A stretch of DNA of 18,073 bases from Bacteroidales bacterium (GCA_004552725.1 SFNM01000033.1:1-18073), one strand, 5' to 3'. Positions 1 to 8,530 are shown, counted from the stretch's first letter. Notes: generated from the sequence alone by a model not told the origin. Numbers and translations: made by a program.

Positions 1-1
1 G

Positions 2-1582
2 TTTAAGATGTGTAAACTCAATATTGCGATAATGGCATTGTTGGATATATTGCTGATATCCAACTTGATGTACTACCGCACATATTATTCAGCCATACCA
101 TTGGCCAACTACAGTGAGGTCGGCAACTTGAGCGATTTCATGGGCAGCGTGTGGGATTCGCTTCGGTGGGTGGATTTAGTATTCCCGATTAGCACTGCTG
201 CCGCCGTTTTTATAGGCCGTCGATACAAGGATTGCAACAAAGAGAGCGGGCGCCGATATATGGCTGTACTCGGCATTATTGCACTGCTTCTTATGGTGTC
301 AATAGGTTGTAAAGGGGGCTATCGCAAATGCTATAACCAGCAACGGCAACAAGCCTACTTATGTTCAAGTATGCCTGTTGTTTACACAGTCTTTGGCAGC
401 GTATTGTACGACTGGCTCGACAGCAAAACAGAAATAACACCTCAGATACGCGCACAAATAGATGAATGGCTCAGCAGGCATCCGCAAATGAAGCCAATCG
501 ACAACCTTGATAGCCGACACAATTGCATCGTGATTTTGTGCGAGTCGCTCGAGAGTTGGGTAATCGGACAATCGATTGAAGGTCAAGAAATTACTCCCAA
601 CTTAAATCGCATCATCAACGAGGCGCACACCATCTATGCACCCAACGTATTAACTCAGGTAAAAGGTGGACGGTCTATTGATGCTCAGTTGATGATATTT
701 GCCGGATTGTTGCCCATTAGCAATGGCACTTATAGCAGTCAGTATCAACACAATACATACTTCACGCTGCAAAAAGCGATGCGCCGGCACTTTGATGCGC
801 GGTCGTATTTGCTCACAATCGACAAGCCGTCGACGTGGAACCAGGGGCAAGTGGCTCAAGCCTTCGGTATGGATACTATCATTTCATACACCGATTTTGA
901 GTTAGACGAAGCATTCGGTACTCATAAACGCACAGGCGACCGTGCTTTCATGCGTCAGTGCGCCAACAAGATAGCCTCAGGCGAGATATGGCCTGAAAAC
1001 GAGAATGTGATGCTCACCATGGTTACCTATTCGGGCCATGCCCCGTTTAAGTTGCCTGAAGAATTGCGCGAGATTGGCTTTAGCGATGCCATACCGCAGA
1101 AAATGGCCGACTACATGATGACTGCTCACTACACCGACAGCGCCATCGGTGAGTTCATACAGTTTTTGAAAGGCTTGCCTCAGTATCACGATACAATGAT
1201 AGTGATAACCGGCGACCACGAGGGCCTGGCCGATTGGCGCAACGACATCTTGCAATCGAAGGCCGCGCAAGGAGTGGTCAGTTCGGGGCATTACACACCG
1301 CTGATTGTGGTAAATGCACCGGTCGATGGGTTCAGATACGACAACATTATGGGGCAAATCGACATTTACCCAACCATCCTCAACTTACTGAATATCAACG
1401 ATTATCAGTGGCAGGGACTCGGACAGAGTATTTTTGATTTCAACAAAGTGAAGGCAGCCATCTCCCCTACACTTCATATCGCAGGCGACAGTGTAAGCGA
1501 GGTGCAAAAACGCCACTTGCAACAGTCGTTTGATATATCGGATAAAATCATCCGCTACGACTACCTTTCCGAGCGTAAATAA
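2..1582 (+). CDS. LTA synthase / phosphoglycerol transferase family membrane protein (5' partial)
   Basis: This is an alkaline-phosphatase-fold enzyme of the LtaS/MdoB (sulfatase-like) family. Such enzymes sit in the inner membrane and transfer phosphoglycerol or similar groups onto envelope glycopolymers. Residue numbers count from the ATG at 8. Three membrane segments are visible (about 4-22, 56-71 and 85-99), followed by a periplasmic domain from about 170. Family metal and catalytic positions are recognisable: E179 in ILCESLESW, S223 in GGRSIDAQ at the nucleophile position, H344 in YSGHAPF, and D403-H404 in TGDHEG. The S. aureus enzyme uses Thr as nucleophile, so Ser here is a variation. 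Family members usually have five membrane helices, and the reading frame stays open to the left edge, so the true start is probably upstream and two helices are missing. The substrate in a Gram-negative host is unknown. The family call is firm; the exact reaction is not. Confidence 0.85.
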   Translation, partial: FKMCKLNIAIMALLDILLISNLMYYRTYYSAIPLANYSEVGNLSDFMGSVWDSLRWVDLVFPISTAAAVFIGRRYKDCNKESGRRYMAVLGIIALLLMVSIGCKGGYRKCYNQQRQQAYLCSSMPVVYTVFGSVLYDWLDSKTEITPQIRAQIDEWLSRHPQMKPIDNLDSRHNCIVILCESLESWVIGQSIEGQEITPNLNRIINEAHTIYAPNVLTQVKGGRSIDAQLMIFAGLLPISNGTYSSQYQHNTYFTLQKAMRRHFDARSYLLTIDKPSTWNQGQVAQAFGMDTIISYTDFELDEAFGTHKRTGDRAFMRQCANKIASGEIWPENENVMLTMVTYSGHAPFKLPEELREIGFSDAIPQKMADYMMTAHYTDSAIGEFIQFLKGLPQYHDTMIVITGDHEGLADWRNDILQSKAAQGVVSSGHYTPLIVVNAPVDGFRYDNIMGQIDIYPTILNLLNINDYQWQGLGQSIFDFNKVKAAISPTLHIAGDSVSEVQKRHLQQSFDISDKIIRYDYLSERK

Positions 1583-1643
1583 ATGAAACTTAAAAATTTA
1601 TGAAAAAAATGAGATTATATTCTCTTATTCTTGGATTTTTTCG

Positions 1644-1651
1644 TAAATTTG
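1644..1651 (+). promoter_or_regulatory. Bacteroidetes -7 promoter element for the GLUG operon
   Basis: TAAATTTG matches the Bacteroidetes primary sigma -7 consensus TAnnTTTG. It lies 29 bases before the ATG at 1681, giving a predicted start of transcription near 1658 and a leader of about 22 nt. No clear TTTG -33 element is seen 19-21 bases upstream, only TTGG about 12 bases upstream, so the promoter is partial. Confidence 0.5.
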
Positions 1652-1680
1652 CCGAGTAAATCGCTAATAATAAAGGTACT

Positions 1681-4644
1681 ATGAAGGTCTTTATCCATCA
1701 CAATTTGCTTATTTGTGCAATTATTGTGTTTTCCACCTTAGGTTTGGGAAGTTGTTCCGACGATGAACCTCAAATCGCACCACAACCCATTGAAGACGAT
1801 TTTGCAGGCAGCCAACGCGAAATCATATTATCCGATGGCTTGGAAGATTTCCATCAGCAGAATTATCAGTGCGTAATCGCTACTGAAGATGGCACTATTA
1901 TCACTCGTAGTGGCACTCACCGACGAGTCTCGAACAGCGCCACGCTTACGTTGGATACAGGATTGCGTGCCGGAACATACCGTCTTCTGTATTTGAAAAC
2001 ACCGGAGGTTGAAGGCAACGACACCACTTGGGTGGAATATGGCCTTGGGTGCCGCATTAAGGTCGACGACCAGGGTGCGGAAGTGCTCGACACTTATAAC
2101 TCTACGTTGCAAATGTATGGAGAAGGCTCCGCAAATAGCCCATACGTGATATCCTGTTCCGACCATTTGAAAAAGTTGCGCAATATCACCAACGATGGAC
2201 GCGATAACGCCAAAATCACCGCCGATACTTACTTCTCGCAAGAGGTTGATATTGATATGCACACAGCATCAAAAACCAGCGATGGTGCAAGCGGTTGGAT
2301 GCCAATCGGCAACATGCCGAACTATCCCTTCCGAGGTGTGTACAAAGGCAATGGCCATCAGATTCAGCGATTATGGATTAATCGTCCATATTCGGCCGGT
2401 GTAGGCTTGTTTGGATATGTTGAAAACGCTGAATTTGATGATTTGCATATAGTCAACCCCGATGTGAAAGGCACTTTTGCCGTGGGAACCATAGCCGGTG
2501 CAGCCGTCACCGAAGGCGATCGTCGCTGCTCATCAGCGTTCTTTAACTGTTCTACCACCGGCGGCAGCGTGGCCTGCGACGATGGCAGCGTGGCCGTAGG
2601 CGGTTTGGTTGGCGAAGTCGACAAAGGCAGTTTGATTACCTTTGACGGTTGCGCTAATAAACACACTAAAGTGAGTGGGTCGTATGGCATCGGCGGCATC
2701 GTAGGCGTAGGTGCTCTCCAATCGAGTGCGGCTATTACGGATTGCACCAACACCGGCTCGATTACCTCGCATTATACCGGTTGCGGCGGACTGGCCGGCG
2801 TCACCGACACTCTGGAGGTAACGAACTCATCAAATAGTGGTGACATTCTGGGCTCAACGAAATATTCAGGCCCTGACGGCGAAAATGCCGGCTTTGGCAC
2901 AGGCGGATTGGTCGGCGGCACCGGTATGTCGTACTTTTATACCAGCGTTAACGAAGGTAGTGTGAAAGGTCATACCGGCGTCGGAGGTTTGGTTGGCAGC
3001 ACACGCGTATCGACCGAAGAAGGCTTGTACAATAATTGCATGGTGTATGCAAGTTACAACACCGGCGAAGTGAGCGGACAGACGTCCGTCGGCGGCATCT
3101 GCGGCGAAGCCCAATTTGGCGCCAGTGGCGTTTATAATACCGGTACTGTTACGGGCGAAGCCTCCGACTGCCATGTAGGCGGCATCGTTGGAAACACCTC
3201 AATTACATCAATATTCAATACCATCAATATCGGAAAAGTCTGTGGCAAAAACGTCCACGCGGCCGGCGGATTGGTTGGCAAAACCACTTGGGGCTCTATT
3301 CATGCCAGCCAAAACATGGGCGATATTGATGTCTCTGCCGATTATGCAGGCGGTATTGCAGGTTTGGCCGGTAATTACACTGTGATGAACTATTGCGCCA
3401 ATACCGCCAAAGTATCCAACAGCGGAAACGGCCCCACCGGCGGCATTGTGGGCGAAATCGGCGACCCTCGCGAATGGGAACCGCTCGACATTGCAAACTG
3501 CGTGATTGGCTCTTTGGAATGTGTGCTCGGGGCCTTAGGTCCGGTAATGGCTGTCACAGGCGAAGCACTTGAAGCCACCGAAAGCACCCTCGCAATTATA
3601 AAGTTCTTAGAAGAACTCCATTTTGTGATAGAAATCGGCGAAACACTTTTGGATGCAGGCACTATTGCTTATGATTTGGGTGTTCGCTTCTACTCTACAT
3701 ACGGTATGATTGCAGGCGAAAATTATCAAGCACACATGTCGGAAATCGAAGGCTGTATGAAGGATAATGAGACGGCAGTAATTAATAAACTGAAAGAAAT
3801 ACGCACTGCCTACGCCTTTGCCAACTCATCGTTCTCCTCGAGTTTGAACAGCAAGGCTATCTCGCCTTATATGGATAATGTTGGCAAAGTAGTTGAATTT
3901 GGCCAAACATCCGAAAATAATAGCAAGCAGATAAACTACAATATGAACAAAGCGCGCGAAGAACGCTTCGAAGATGTGGAAAGCAGCAAATTAGCAATCG
4001 AAATCACTCACAAAGTGATTTCCGGAGTATGCCTCATTGTTTCAATAGCATCAATGTTAGCAGCACCTTTCACCGGCGGCACTTCTTTGGGCTTAACCGT
4101 TTTGGCCGCCGGCACGGTTTCTTCCATCACAGGCGGCGCTAATGCGATTATTGAGTCTTGCGACGCTTATAAAGCCAACGTGGTGGTCGTGTCGCAATGC
4201 GCTAATATGGGCAACATCGTGGCCGACAACTCCGACAAAGTAGGTGGTATAGCCGGCCACTTTCAGCAATTCTGCTATATGAACGACTGCTTGAACGCGG
4301 GCGCTTATGCCGGCTCGTCGAGCAATAATTCCGGCATAGTAGATAGAGCCGACGCTCTCAGCGAAGTGATTAATTGCTTGAATGTAGGTTCGAACTGGGG
4401 TTCAAACATTTGCCGTAGTTCCCATTTCGACTGCGTGTTTACCCACAATTACTATTTCAAAGAATTAAACGGCAACGCGGGCAACGGCGACAGTCTTGAT
4501 AAAGATGCACTCGCTCGCAAGTCGAGTTTCGACGGATGGAGTTTCTCCGGCGACCTGCCGCTATGGAGCCTTACCGAAGAAGCCGGCTATTTCCCAATTC
4601 CTCTTAAATCTGAAATGCAAGAAACGGCTAAAGAAATTAAATAA
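1681..4644 (+). CDS. GLUG-repeat surface lipoprotein with an inserted helical segment
   Basis: A 987-aa secreted lipoprotein. The N-terminus is a type II signal peptide ending in LGLGSC, with C25 as the lipidated Cys. Acidic residues follow (SDDE), as is common in surface-exposed Bacteroidetes lipoproteins. Residues about 45-130 look like a beta-rich Ig-like domain. At about 147-160 there is a GEGSANSPYVIS motif of the kind that opens GLUG solenoids. From about 240 there are about 12 repeats with an NxGxV rung followed by GG[IL]xG (for example 307-311, 338-342, 408-412, 435-439, 500-504, 587-591). One more repeat comes after the insertion (855-859). Residues 608-840 are a non-repeat helical segment, annotated separately. 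GLUG motifs (Pfam Glug) are known from surface proteins including IgA peptidases, but I see no HExxH here. It is the first gene of an operon and ends 4 bases before the next start. Likely an adhesin or surface binding protein; ligand unknown. Confidence 0.8.
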   Translation: MKVFIHHNLLICAIIVFSTLGLGSCSDDEPQIAPQPIEDDFAGSQREIILSDGLEDFHQQNYQCVIATEDGTIITRSGTHRRVSNSATLTLDTGLRAGTYRLLYLKTPEVEGNDTTWVEYGLGCRIKVDDQGAEVLDTYNSTLQMYGEGSANSPYVISCSDHLKKLRNITNDGRDNAKITADTYFSQEVDIDMHTASKTSDGASGWMPIGNMPNYPFRGVYKGNGHQIQRLWINRPYSAGVGLFGYVENAEFDDLHIVNPDVKGTFAVGTIAGAAVTEGDRRCSSAFFNCSTTGGSVACDDGSVAVGGLVGEVDKGSLITFDGCANKHTKVSGSYGIGGIVGVGALQSSAAITDCTNTGSITSHYTGCGGLAGVTDTLEVTNSSNSGDILGSTKYSGPDGENAGFGTGGLVGGTGMSYFYTSVNEGSVKGHTGVGGLVGSTRVSTEEGLYNNCMVYASYNTGEVSGQTSVGGICGEAQFGASGVYNTGTVTGEASDCHVGGIVGNTSITSIFNTINIGKVCGKNVHAAGGLVGKTTWGSIHASQNMGDIDVSADYAGGIAGLAGNYTVMNYCANTAKVSNSGNGPTGGIVGEIGDPREWEPLDIANCVIGSLECVLGALGPVMAVTGEALEATESTLAIIKFLEELHFVIEIGETLLDAGTIAYDLGVRFYSTYGMIAGENYQAHMSEIEGCMKDNETAVINKLKEIRTAYAFANSSFSSSLNSKAISPYMDNVGKVVEFGQTSENNSKQINYNMNKAREERFEDVESSKLAIEITHKVISGVCLIVSIASMLAAPFTGGTSLGLTVLAAGTVSSITGGANAIIESCDAYKANVVVVSQCANMGNIVADNSDKVGGIAGHFQQFCYMNDCLNAGAYAGSSSNNSGIVDRADALSEVINCLNVGSNWGSNICRSSHFDCVFTHNYYFKELNGNAGNGDSLDKDALARKSSFDGWSFSGDLPLWSLTEEAGYFPIPLKSEMQETAKEIK
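3502..4200 (+). other. 233-residue helical, partly hydrophobic insertion within the GLUG solenoid
   Basis: This covers residues 608-840 of the first GLUG lipoprotein. The repeat is interrupted after DIANC (C607) and resumes with ANMGNIVADNSDKVGGIAGH. Deleting the segment joins the two into a normal GLUG rung. Inside there are no GLUG motifs. I see hydrophobic helices at about 610-675, a long polar helix-rich stretch at about 680-775, and two apolar glycine/alanine-rich segments (about 778-796 and 802-824) joined by an AAPFTGGTSLG turn. This looks like a helical hairpin able to enter a membrane. The arrangement recalls helical pore-forming toxins such as the Hbl/ClyA group. That is appearance only, with no residue-level homology I can claim. 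Confidence 0.6.
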
Positions 4645-4648
4645 CACT

Positions 4649-7606
4649 ATGAAAGCGTTTACGAAAATATTAACTGTGTTGGCCTTGCTGACGATAATCA
4701 CCGCCAACACATCCTGCTCCGACGAACTCTATCTTAAAAATGACGTTGGGTCGGAACTAAGCGAAAGCGGCTCGTTTCGCGTGAGCCGCTTCAAGGTGAA
4801 GCGTGCTCATTGGGACATTCCTCGCCACCAAAAAGAAATCACCTTAGAGTTGACTTCACACTCCGATAACAGTGTGCAAGAATTTACCGCTATCGTAGAG
4901 CATAACGAAAACGAAGTGTGGGTGAATATGTATATCCACCATAGCAAGCACATTGCCGATAGCGACTACGATTTGACTGCTACTCTGCAGGATGGAACTC
5001 GCCTCGGCACTAAATTGACCGTGACTTTCCGCGATGAAATGCTTTATGAAATCTCCGGTTGGCGCAAGATCTACGACCTCAAAGGCAAAGGCACCAAAAA
5101 CGAGCCTTACGAAATTGCTACCACCTCCGATTTTGTCAACTTCCAAGTAGGATTATCCGATGACGACACTCGCGGAGCCGGTATTTACTTCAAGCAAACA
5201 GGCGACTTTTTGGCGCCGAAAGCAGGCGATGCCATCAACGGTCGTTTGTATGTTCCGAGTCGGTTTGCCGGTGAGTACGATGGATTTAATCACACCATCA
5301 CCATGCAATATAGCGGTAGTAATTCAGAAAGTGACGACTCCGTTGGCATCTTTTCAAAATTGATTACCGGCGCATCTGTAAGCAATCTCGTAGTTGAAGC
5401 AACAATACGCGGTGGCCGCAAATATTGCGGTGCGATTGCGGGGTTTGCTCAAGATTCGGTTTACATTGACAATGTCACAGTTAAGGGCTTTATTATTGGC
5501 AATAGCCAAGTTGGCGGCTTCATCGGTGGCACCAAAGGATATGTAAAAGCCACCAACTGCTATTTGGCCGCAAGCGTCAACGGCTATGAGCAAGTGGGTG
5601 GATTTACCGGTAGCGTTGACAACGGCTATTTGATAATCAACAATTTCACCAATTTACTCCACACTACAGCCGAGGAGCAAGCCGCTGGCGCCGAAAAAGT
5701 GAAGATGTACGATTTTGCTGTAATTGCCGACGCCTCCGATGCCGGTGGTGTAGTGGGCAAACTATCCGGCGGTTGCAACATTTCAAACGTATTGCTTCAG
5801 CACACTTTAGATAGCGAAGCCCCCGATATTAAAGTAATACACAGCAATGCTAATGCCGGCGGCATCGTAGGCGATGCTTCTATCTCTACTGCCTCTTCTA
5901 TGTCGAACAACAGCAGCGTTGCTCCGGTAAGCACCTCCTCAGAGCGAGCCGGCGGAATAATTGGCAATGGCAACCTTTCAGCCGAGTTGCAGTTACTCTC
6001 TAACACCGTCGGCACTTATATTCATAGCAACCAATATGCCGGAGGTTTTTTCGGCTACCTCAAGAGTAACAACCACTTAGTTATCGACAAGTCTTCGAGC
6101 GGCTCTGACAGTTTCTTGGGCCAAGTAAGCGGCGGATATGCAGCCGTCAAGGGTTCAACTTGCATAGGTGGGGTGTTCGGATATTTGGAAGGCGATTTCA
6201 CCACTAAAGCGCCCATCGACGTAAATATCAATGTATCCGGAACATCGTGCATAGGTGGCATCATCGGCAAGCAATATAACAGCACTCTGCCAAGCCGTCA
6301 TTTCAATATCAACCCTAATATGACAGTAAGCGGTGACGAGTCGATTGGTGGCTTGGTTGGCTATGCCGAGCATGCCACAATTGCCGGATACACACTCCAA
6401 GGCAATAGTATCGATGTAGAAAAGCATCCGGCCGCTTCTTCTTTCTCTTCCGACTTCCCGGGCAAAGTTGATGGTTCGGGTGGCAAATATATCGGCGGCA
6501 TTGTTGGCTATGCTTACGACTCTTATATCTATAATGTTTGTGCCTCAGGACGCGTTGATGGCAGTGAATCGGTGGGCGGAATTGTTGGATACTTGGAAAA
6601 CTCCACCCGCGGCGACTTCCACGACTGCGTGGCTAAACTCACCGACATAACCAACACATCCGGTCCAAACACCGGCGGCGTGGTTGGTCTCTTGGTTTAT
6701 AATCACGGCTCATACCACAATTTGATTAACTACTCGAAAGTGACCGGTTGCGACTATACCGGCGGCATTGTTGGCAACGTAACATTAAAAATGAGTTGTC
6801 CAAATTTCGAAATCAAATATATGATGAACGAAGGCACAATTTCCGGCACTCACCAAGTAGGCGGTTGCGTGGCTTATATTGCATACGAGAATGTAAACGA
6901 CTATTTTAACAATTCAAATACCGTGCGCCATGCCGGCAACTTCGGCGATGTAACGTCTACAGCCGACGGCAACGTGGGTGGCATTGTTGGTCACGGCAAT
7001 ACCGCCAAATTCACTATTAAAAATTGCGCCAACCATGGTGCTATCTCTTCCAAAGGCGATGCAAAAGTGGGCGGTATCGTTGGCCGTTGCGGCCACGATG
7101 CTGTGGGTGGTCTTATGAAAGTGTCTTATAATATGGAGGTGGCTTATTGCTGCAATCGTGGCTCAATATCATCGTCTAATACCAACTCCCACATTGGCGG
7201 CATTATTGGATATCAAGAAGAAGGATACTGGGGCGATAGTCAAAATTGGATGACCCACGACTGCTACAATGCAGGCGAGATTCCTTCCGACCAAGGCGAC
7301 GACACCGGAGGCCTCATCGGTTATATCGATTACTATGGCGAAATCGGCCAATGTCTGAATTTCGGTAAAGTATCTTACGGCAACGGCGCTGTTGGCACCC
7401 ACCCCGGCGGTGGTATTTGGTATCACAATGATATCTATATACTCAAGGACTCCGGCAAAGATTGGTGCGCCGACACATTCTCTGAAAGCGAAAAAGGTGA
7501 TAAAAGCACTTTTTCCGGCTTTGACTTCAATAGCACTTGGACCATCGGTGATAGTCGCAACAACTCCTTCCCATCGCTTCGCGACTGTCCATTCCAATAC
7601 AAATAA
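4649..7606 (+). CDS. GLUG-repeat surface lipoprotein, second operon gene
   Basis: A 985-aa lipoprotein paralogous in design to its upstream neighbour. The ATG at 4649 is chosen because it begins a signal peptide (MKAFTKILTVLALLTIITAN) followed by TSC with C23. The longer open frame back to 4496 overlaps the previous gene and has no signal sequence. The lipobox is slightly unusual, with Asn at -3. Residues about 40-130 form a beta-rich domain, then KGKGTKNEPYEIATTSDF (145-162) introduces the solenoid. About 19 GLUG repeats follow to near the C-terminus, with cores such as VGGFIGG (288-294) and AGGVVGK (365-371), and later IGGIVGY and TGGIVGN. There is no helical insertion here and no protease motif. 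The 4-base gap to the upstream stop implies co-transcription and translational coupling. Probably a surface binding protein or part of a complex with its neighbour. Confidence 0.8.
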   Translation: MKAFTKILTVLALLTIITANTSCSDELYLKNDVGSELSESGSFRVSRFKVKRAHWDIPRHQKEITLELTSHSDNSVQEFTAIVEHNENEVWVNMYIHHSKHIADSDYDLTATLQDGTRLGTKLTVTFRDEMLYEISGWRKIYDLKGKGTKNEPYEIATTSDFVNFQVGLSDDDTRGAGIYFKQTGDFLAPKAGDAINGRLYVPSRFAGEYDGFNHTITMQYSGSNSESDDSVGIFSKLITGASVSNLVVEATIRGGRKYCGAIAGFAQDSVYIDNVTVKGFIIGNSQVGGFIGGTKGYVKATNCYLAASVNGYEQVGGFTGSVDNGYLIINNFTNLLHTTAEEQAAGAEKVKMYDFAVIADASDAGGVVGKLSGGCNISNVLLQHTLDSEAPDIKVIHSNANAGGIVGDASISTASSMSNNSSVAPVSTSSERAGGIIGNGNLSAELQLLSNTVGTYIHSNQYAGGFFGYLKSNNHLVIDKSSSGSDSFLGQVSGGYAAVKGSTCIGGVFGYLEGDFTTKAPIDVNINVSGTSCIGGIIGKQYNSTLPSRHFNINPNMTVSGDESIGGLVGYAEHATIAGYTLQGNSIDVEKHPAASSFSSDFPGKVDGSGGKYIGGIVGYAYDSYIYNVCASGRVDGSESVGGIVGYLENSTRGDFHDCVAKLTDITNTSGPNTGGVVGLLVYNHGSYHNLINYSKVTGCDYTGGIVGNVTLKMSCPNFEIKYMMNEGTISGTHQVGGCVAYIAYENVNDYFNNSNTVRHAGNFGDVTSTADGNVGGIVGHGNTAKFTIKNCANHGAISSKGDAKVGGIVGRCGHDAVGGLMKVSYNMEVAYCCNRGSISSSNTNSHIGGIIGYQEEGYWGDSQNWMTHDCYNAGEIPSDQGDDTGGLIGYIDYYGEIGQCLNFGKVSYGNGAVGTHPGGGIWYHNDIYILKDSGKDWCADTFSESEKGDKSTFSGFDFNSTWTIGDSRNNSFPSLRDCPFQYK

Positions 7607-7622
7607 TAACACCTCATTCACG

Positions 7623-7662
7623 TGCATCGCAGTTTGGCGCTGAAGCGCCGGACTGCGATGCA
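7623..7662 (+). terminator. Long perfect palindrome downstream of the GLUG operon
   Basis: The arms TGCATCGCAGT (7623-7633) and ACTGCGATGCA (7652-7662) are exact inverted complements. Inside them GGCGCT and AGCGCC also pair, and the TT/GG bases between can form U-G pairs. The result is a nearly continuous 19-bp stem. It begins 17 bases after the GLUG stop codon, so it could end or stabilise that transcript. There is no immediate T tract, so it may instead be a REP-like intergenic palindrome. Confidence 0.6.
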
Positions 7663-7722
7663 TTGCTTTGTTCTCGGACTCCACAAAAAAAATCGTTCGA
7701 ATTTTGGTGTGGCGAACCAAAT

Positions 7723-7757
7723 TTTGCACCAAACACCGTTTTTGCATAGTAACTTTG
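7723..7757 (+). promoter_or_regulatory. Bacteroidetes-type promoter before the interrupted gene
   Basis: TAACTTTG at 7750-7757 is an exact TAnnTTTG -7 element. TTTG at 7723-7726 could be the -33 element, although the 23-base spacer is longer than the usual 19-21. Predicted transcription starts near 7764, about 33 nt ahead of the ATG at 7797. The intact promoter suggests that the broken gene downstream was recently functional. Confidence 0.6.
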
Positions 7758-7796
7758 TGGCAGAAAACGCAAACTATAACTCAAACACACACTACT

Positions 7797-8390
7797 ATGC
7801 AACACACTTTTTCAAACCTTTCTTCTCTTCTGTCGCGTTGCGGCGCAAAACTGGCCGACGCAGTCATCAACTAAATCAACACCGCCATCGACCAAGCCGT
7901 CAACGGCCACGCCGATGAAATCACCGCCGATGCCGCCACTCTCCGCACCGAAGTCGACGACGCACAAACCGCTCGCAAGCAAGCCCGCGACGAACGTCGC
8001 GCCCAGAAGCAAGCACAAAAAGAAGCCAAAAAAGCCGCTGAAAACGACGACGAACCCGTAAATGAATCACGCACCATTGCTTCACGCTACATCACCTTCG
8101 ACATGGCATCGCTCCTTGCCGGAACCAACATCAGCAACATGTGCAATGCTCTAAACTCATATATCCACCTATTGCTCACCGGTCAATTCGTGCGCACCAT
8201 GGTCAACTCGCGCGTGTTCGAACAATTCCTGCTCCTCTCAACGAGCAGCACCTACATCGCCGAAGGCTCCGCCATCACCGCCGACGCCATCACCTACATC
8301 GCCAACCACCTCCCCGCGCTGGGCGAGTGCAACCGCGCCATGCGTCGCAAGTTCGAACGCCTCCTCCAAAAGCAAGCCAACCGCCGCTAA
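7797..8390 (+). pseudogene. Unrecognised coiled-coil protein gene interrupted by an in-frame TAA
   Basis: One reading frame of 197 codons plus stop runs from the ATG at 7797 to the TAA at 8388-8390, but codon 26 (7872-7874) is TAA. The frame continues for 171 further codons with strongly GC-ending codons typical of real coding DNA here. The stop sits in ATC AAC TAA ATC AAC, one C-to-T change from CAA (Gln). Residues about 48-85 form a charged Ala/Arg/Lys/Gln-rich coiled coil. Residues about 95-197 are helix-rich with a basic end (RRKFERLLQKQANRR). There is no signal peptide, and I do not recognise the family. The next in-frame ATG is codon 103 (8103), so a 95-aa C-terminal product is possible. 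TAA ends every other gene in the window, so readthrough as sense is unlikely. A nonsense mutation or a sequencing error are the main explanations. Confidence 0.7.
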
Positions 8391-8402
8391 CCCCTGTAGC
8401 TC

Positions 8403-8505
8403 AGGCGAGCGAAGCGCCCGCCGCCCATGCTCGCGGCGAGGGTCGGTGGCTGTAGCCCCGCGGCTTGCTGCGGGGTCTGCGGCAGCCGAGCGGCGCGGAA
8501 GCGCC
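8403..8505. repeat. GC-rich intergenic palindromes
   Basis: This non-coding stretch after the interrupted gene holds short strong hairpins. One has an 8-bp stem starting CCCCGC at 8456-8463 and closing at 8468-8475, with a CTTG loop. Another pairs GGCGC (8492-8496) with GCGCC (8501-8505) around a GGAA tetraloop. The octamer GAAGCGCC occurs at 8411-8418 and 8498-8505, and again in the palindrome at 7642-7649. The base composition is far more GC-rich than the other spacers. They may act as terminators or as a dispersed REP-like family. Confidence 0.5.
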
Positions 8506-8530
8506 ATTCACCTGCCTAAAGAACAAATGA

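Noticed and set aside
4496..4648. Upstream extension of the second GLUG gene
   Set aside because: The extra 51 codons overlap the preceding gene in another frame and would bury the signal peptide; the ATG at 4649 starts it cleanly.
1681..7606. IgA-peptidase function suggested by the GLUG motif
   Set aside because: I found no HExxH zinc-protease motif in either protein; GLUG repeats alone do not indicate proteolysis.
7872..7874. Recoding or stop reassignment at the in-frame TAA
   Set aside because: TAA terminates every complete gene in the window, and selenocysteine or pyrrolysine would need TGA or TAG; a mutation or sequencing error is simpler.
7622..7918. 98-codon open frame across the palindrome and promoter
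   Set aside because: It reads through the hairpin, the promoter and the start of another frame with much better coding character, and its composition is not protein-like.
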